Source: an uncultured Oscillospiraceae bacterium
GTDB lineage: Bacteria > Bacillota > Clostridia > Oscillospirales > Oscillospiraceae
Direction: 5' to 3'
Assembly (NCBI GenBank): GCA_900756575.1
Contig: CAAEKQ010000090.1
Span: 1-5,561 of the forward strand
Length of the DNA: 5,561 bases
In this document: in pieces, positions 5,352 through 5,561 of the stretch
Position numbering within the stretch: the stretch's first letter is position 1
How the letters are laid out: each line of letters starts with the position of its first letter
Made by a program: the position numbers and the translations under genes
The notes under the pieces: model-generated
Seen by the model: the letters and a program-made list of their open reading frames with translations, nothing else
The model's database searches: none
What the model was told of the DNA's origin: nothing

Positions 5352-5561
5352 TGGATTATTTCTCCATTTATGTGGAGGAGTGGGACAGTCTGCTGGAGGA
5401 GTTTCTCCGGCACCTGGCCATGACCAGCTTCTCCGTGGTGCTGGCCCTGATCATCGCCGTTCCCCTCGGCATCTTCATCACCCGGAACAAAGCGGTATCC
5501 AATGTGGTGATCGGGATCGCCAATGTGATGCAGTCCATCCCCTGTATGGCGCTGCTCGCCA
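5333..5561 (+). CDS. opuCB: OpuCB-type ABC transporter permease (N-terminal part, runs off right edge)
   Basis: This is the membrane subunit of the importer energised by the upstream ATPase. Seventy-six codons are visible, open to the window edge; stand-alone OpuCB proteins are usually a little over 200 residues. After a short acidic N-terminus (MSRYTLMDYFSIYVEEWDSL), LRHLAMTSFSVVLALIIAVPLG (about 26-47) gives the HL-x-T/S opening and first transmembrane helix typical of ProW/OpuCB permeases. The segment ANVMQSIPCMALLA (about 63-76) matches the family's highly conserved N-x-x-Q-(S/T)-IP-(S)-x-ALL motif, with cysteine where serine is commoner. The 19-bp overlap with the ATPase gene indicates an operon. 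In EgtU-like systems the permease is fused to a substrate-binding domain; whether that is so here cannot be seen. Confidence 0.9.
   Translation, partial: MSRYTLMDYFSIYVEEWDSLLEEFLRHLAMTSFSVVLALIIAVPLGIFITRNKAVSNVVIGIANVMQSIPCMALLA

Noticed and set aside
1..5561. CRISPR arrays, transposons, tRNAs, toxin-antitoxin or defence genes
   Set aside because: No regularly spaced repeats, terminal inverted repeats with a transposase, cloverleaf sequences or defence-type domains were seen. The window is filled by osmoregulatory genes.

Overview
The window looks like a chromosomal piece of a GC-rich, low-motility-type gut Firmicute (class Clostridia, perhaps Oscillospiraceae). This is inferred from strong AGGAGG-type ribosome binding sites before nearly every gene, CTG/CAG/GCC-rich codon use, and the style of the proteins. 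No rRNA or other taxonomic marker is present, so the family-level guess is weak. The whole window is about potassium and osmotic homeostasis.

Layout. Bases 1-1053 (minus strand) hold the start of a high-affinity K+ uptake (Kdp) operon, transcribed leftward. Its order is a 43-codon unknown membrane ORF, a 33-codon unknown membrane ORF, kdpF (25 codons), then kdpA, which runs off the left edge after 229 codons. Bases 1054-1204 are its promoter region. Bases 1205-3886 (minus) hold kdpD, the full-length K+/turgor sensor kinase. Bases 3887-4193 are an AT-rich divergent promoter region. Bases 4194-5351 (plus) encode an OpuCA-type ABC ATPase with tandem CBS domains. It overlaps the start of an OpuCB-type permease that runs off the right edge. 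The partner response regulator kdpE, and kdpB/kdpC, are not in the window.

How it fits together. KdpD probably senses K+ limitation or osmotic stress and phosphorylates an OmpR-family regulator (KdpE) encoded elsewhere. All three transcription units (kdp operon, kdpD, ABC transporter) carry the same direct-repeat element, TTAAT-N6-TTAAT with an 11-bp period. In each case it is followed, after exactly 11 bp, by a plausible -10 hexamer. This is the architecture of an OmpR/PhoB-class activator site covering the -35 region. The simplest reading is that one regulator, most likely KdpE, co-controls K+ uptake, its own sensor, and a putative compatible-solute importer. KdpD (USP domain) and OpuCA (CBS pair) both belong to families with known c-di-AMP-binding members, so a second, post-translational link is possible.

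The most notable items are the shared operator at three promoters, the two undescribed micro-ORFs ahead of kdpF, and a 28-bp imperfect inverted repeat that gives the divergent intergenic region a symmetric layout.
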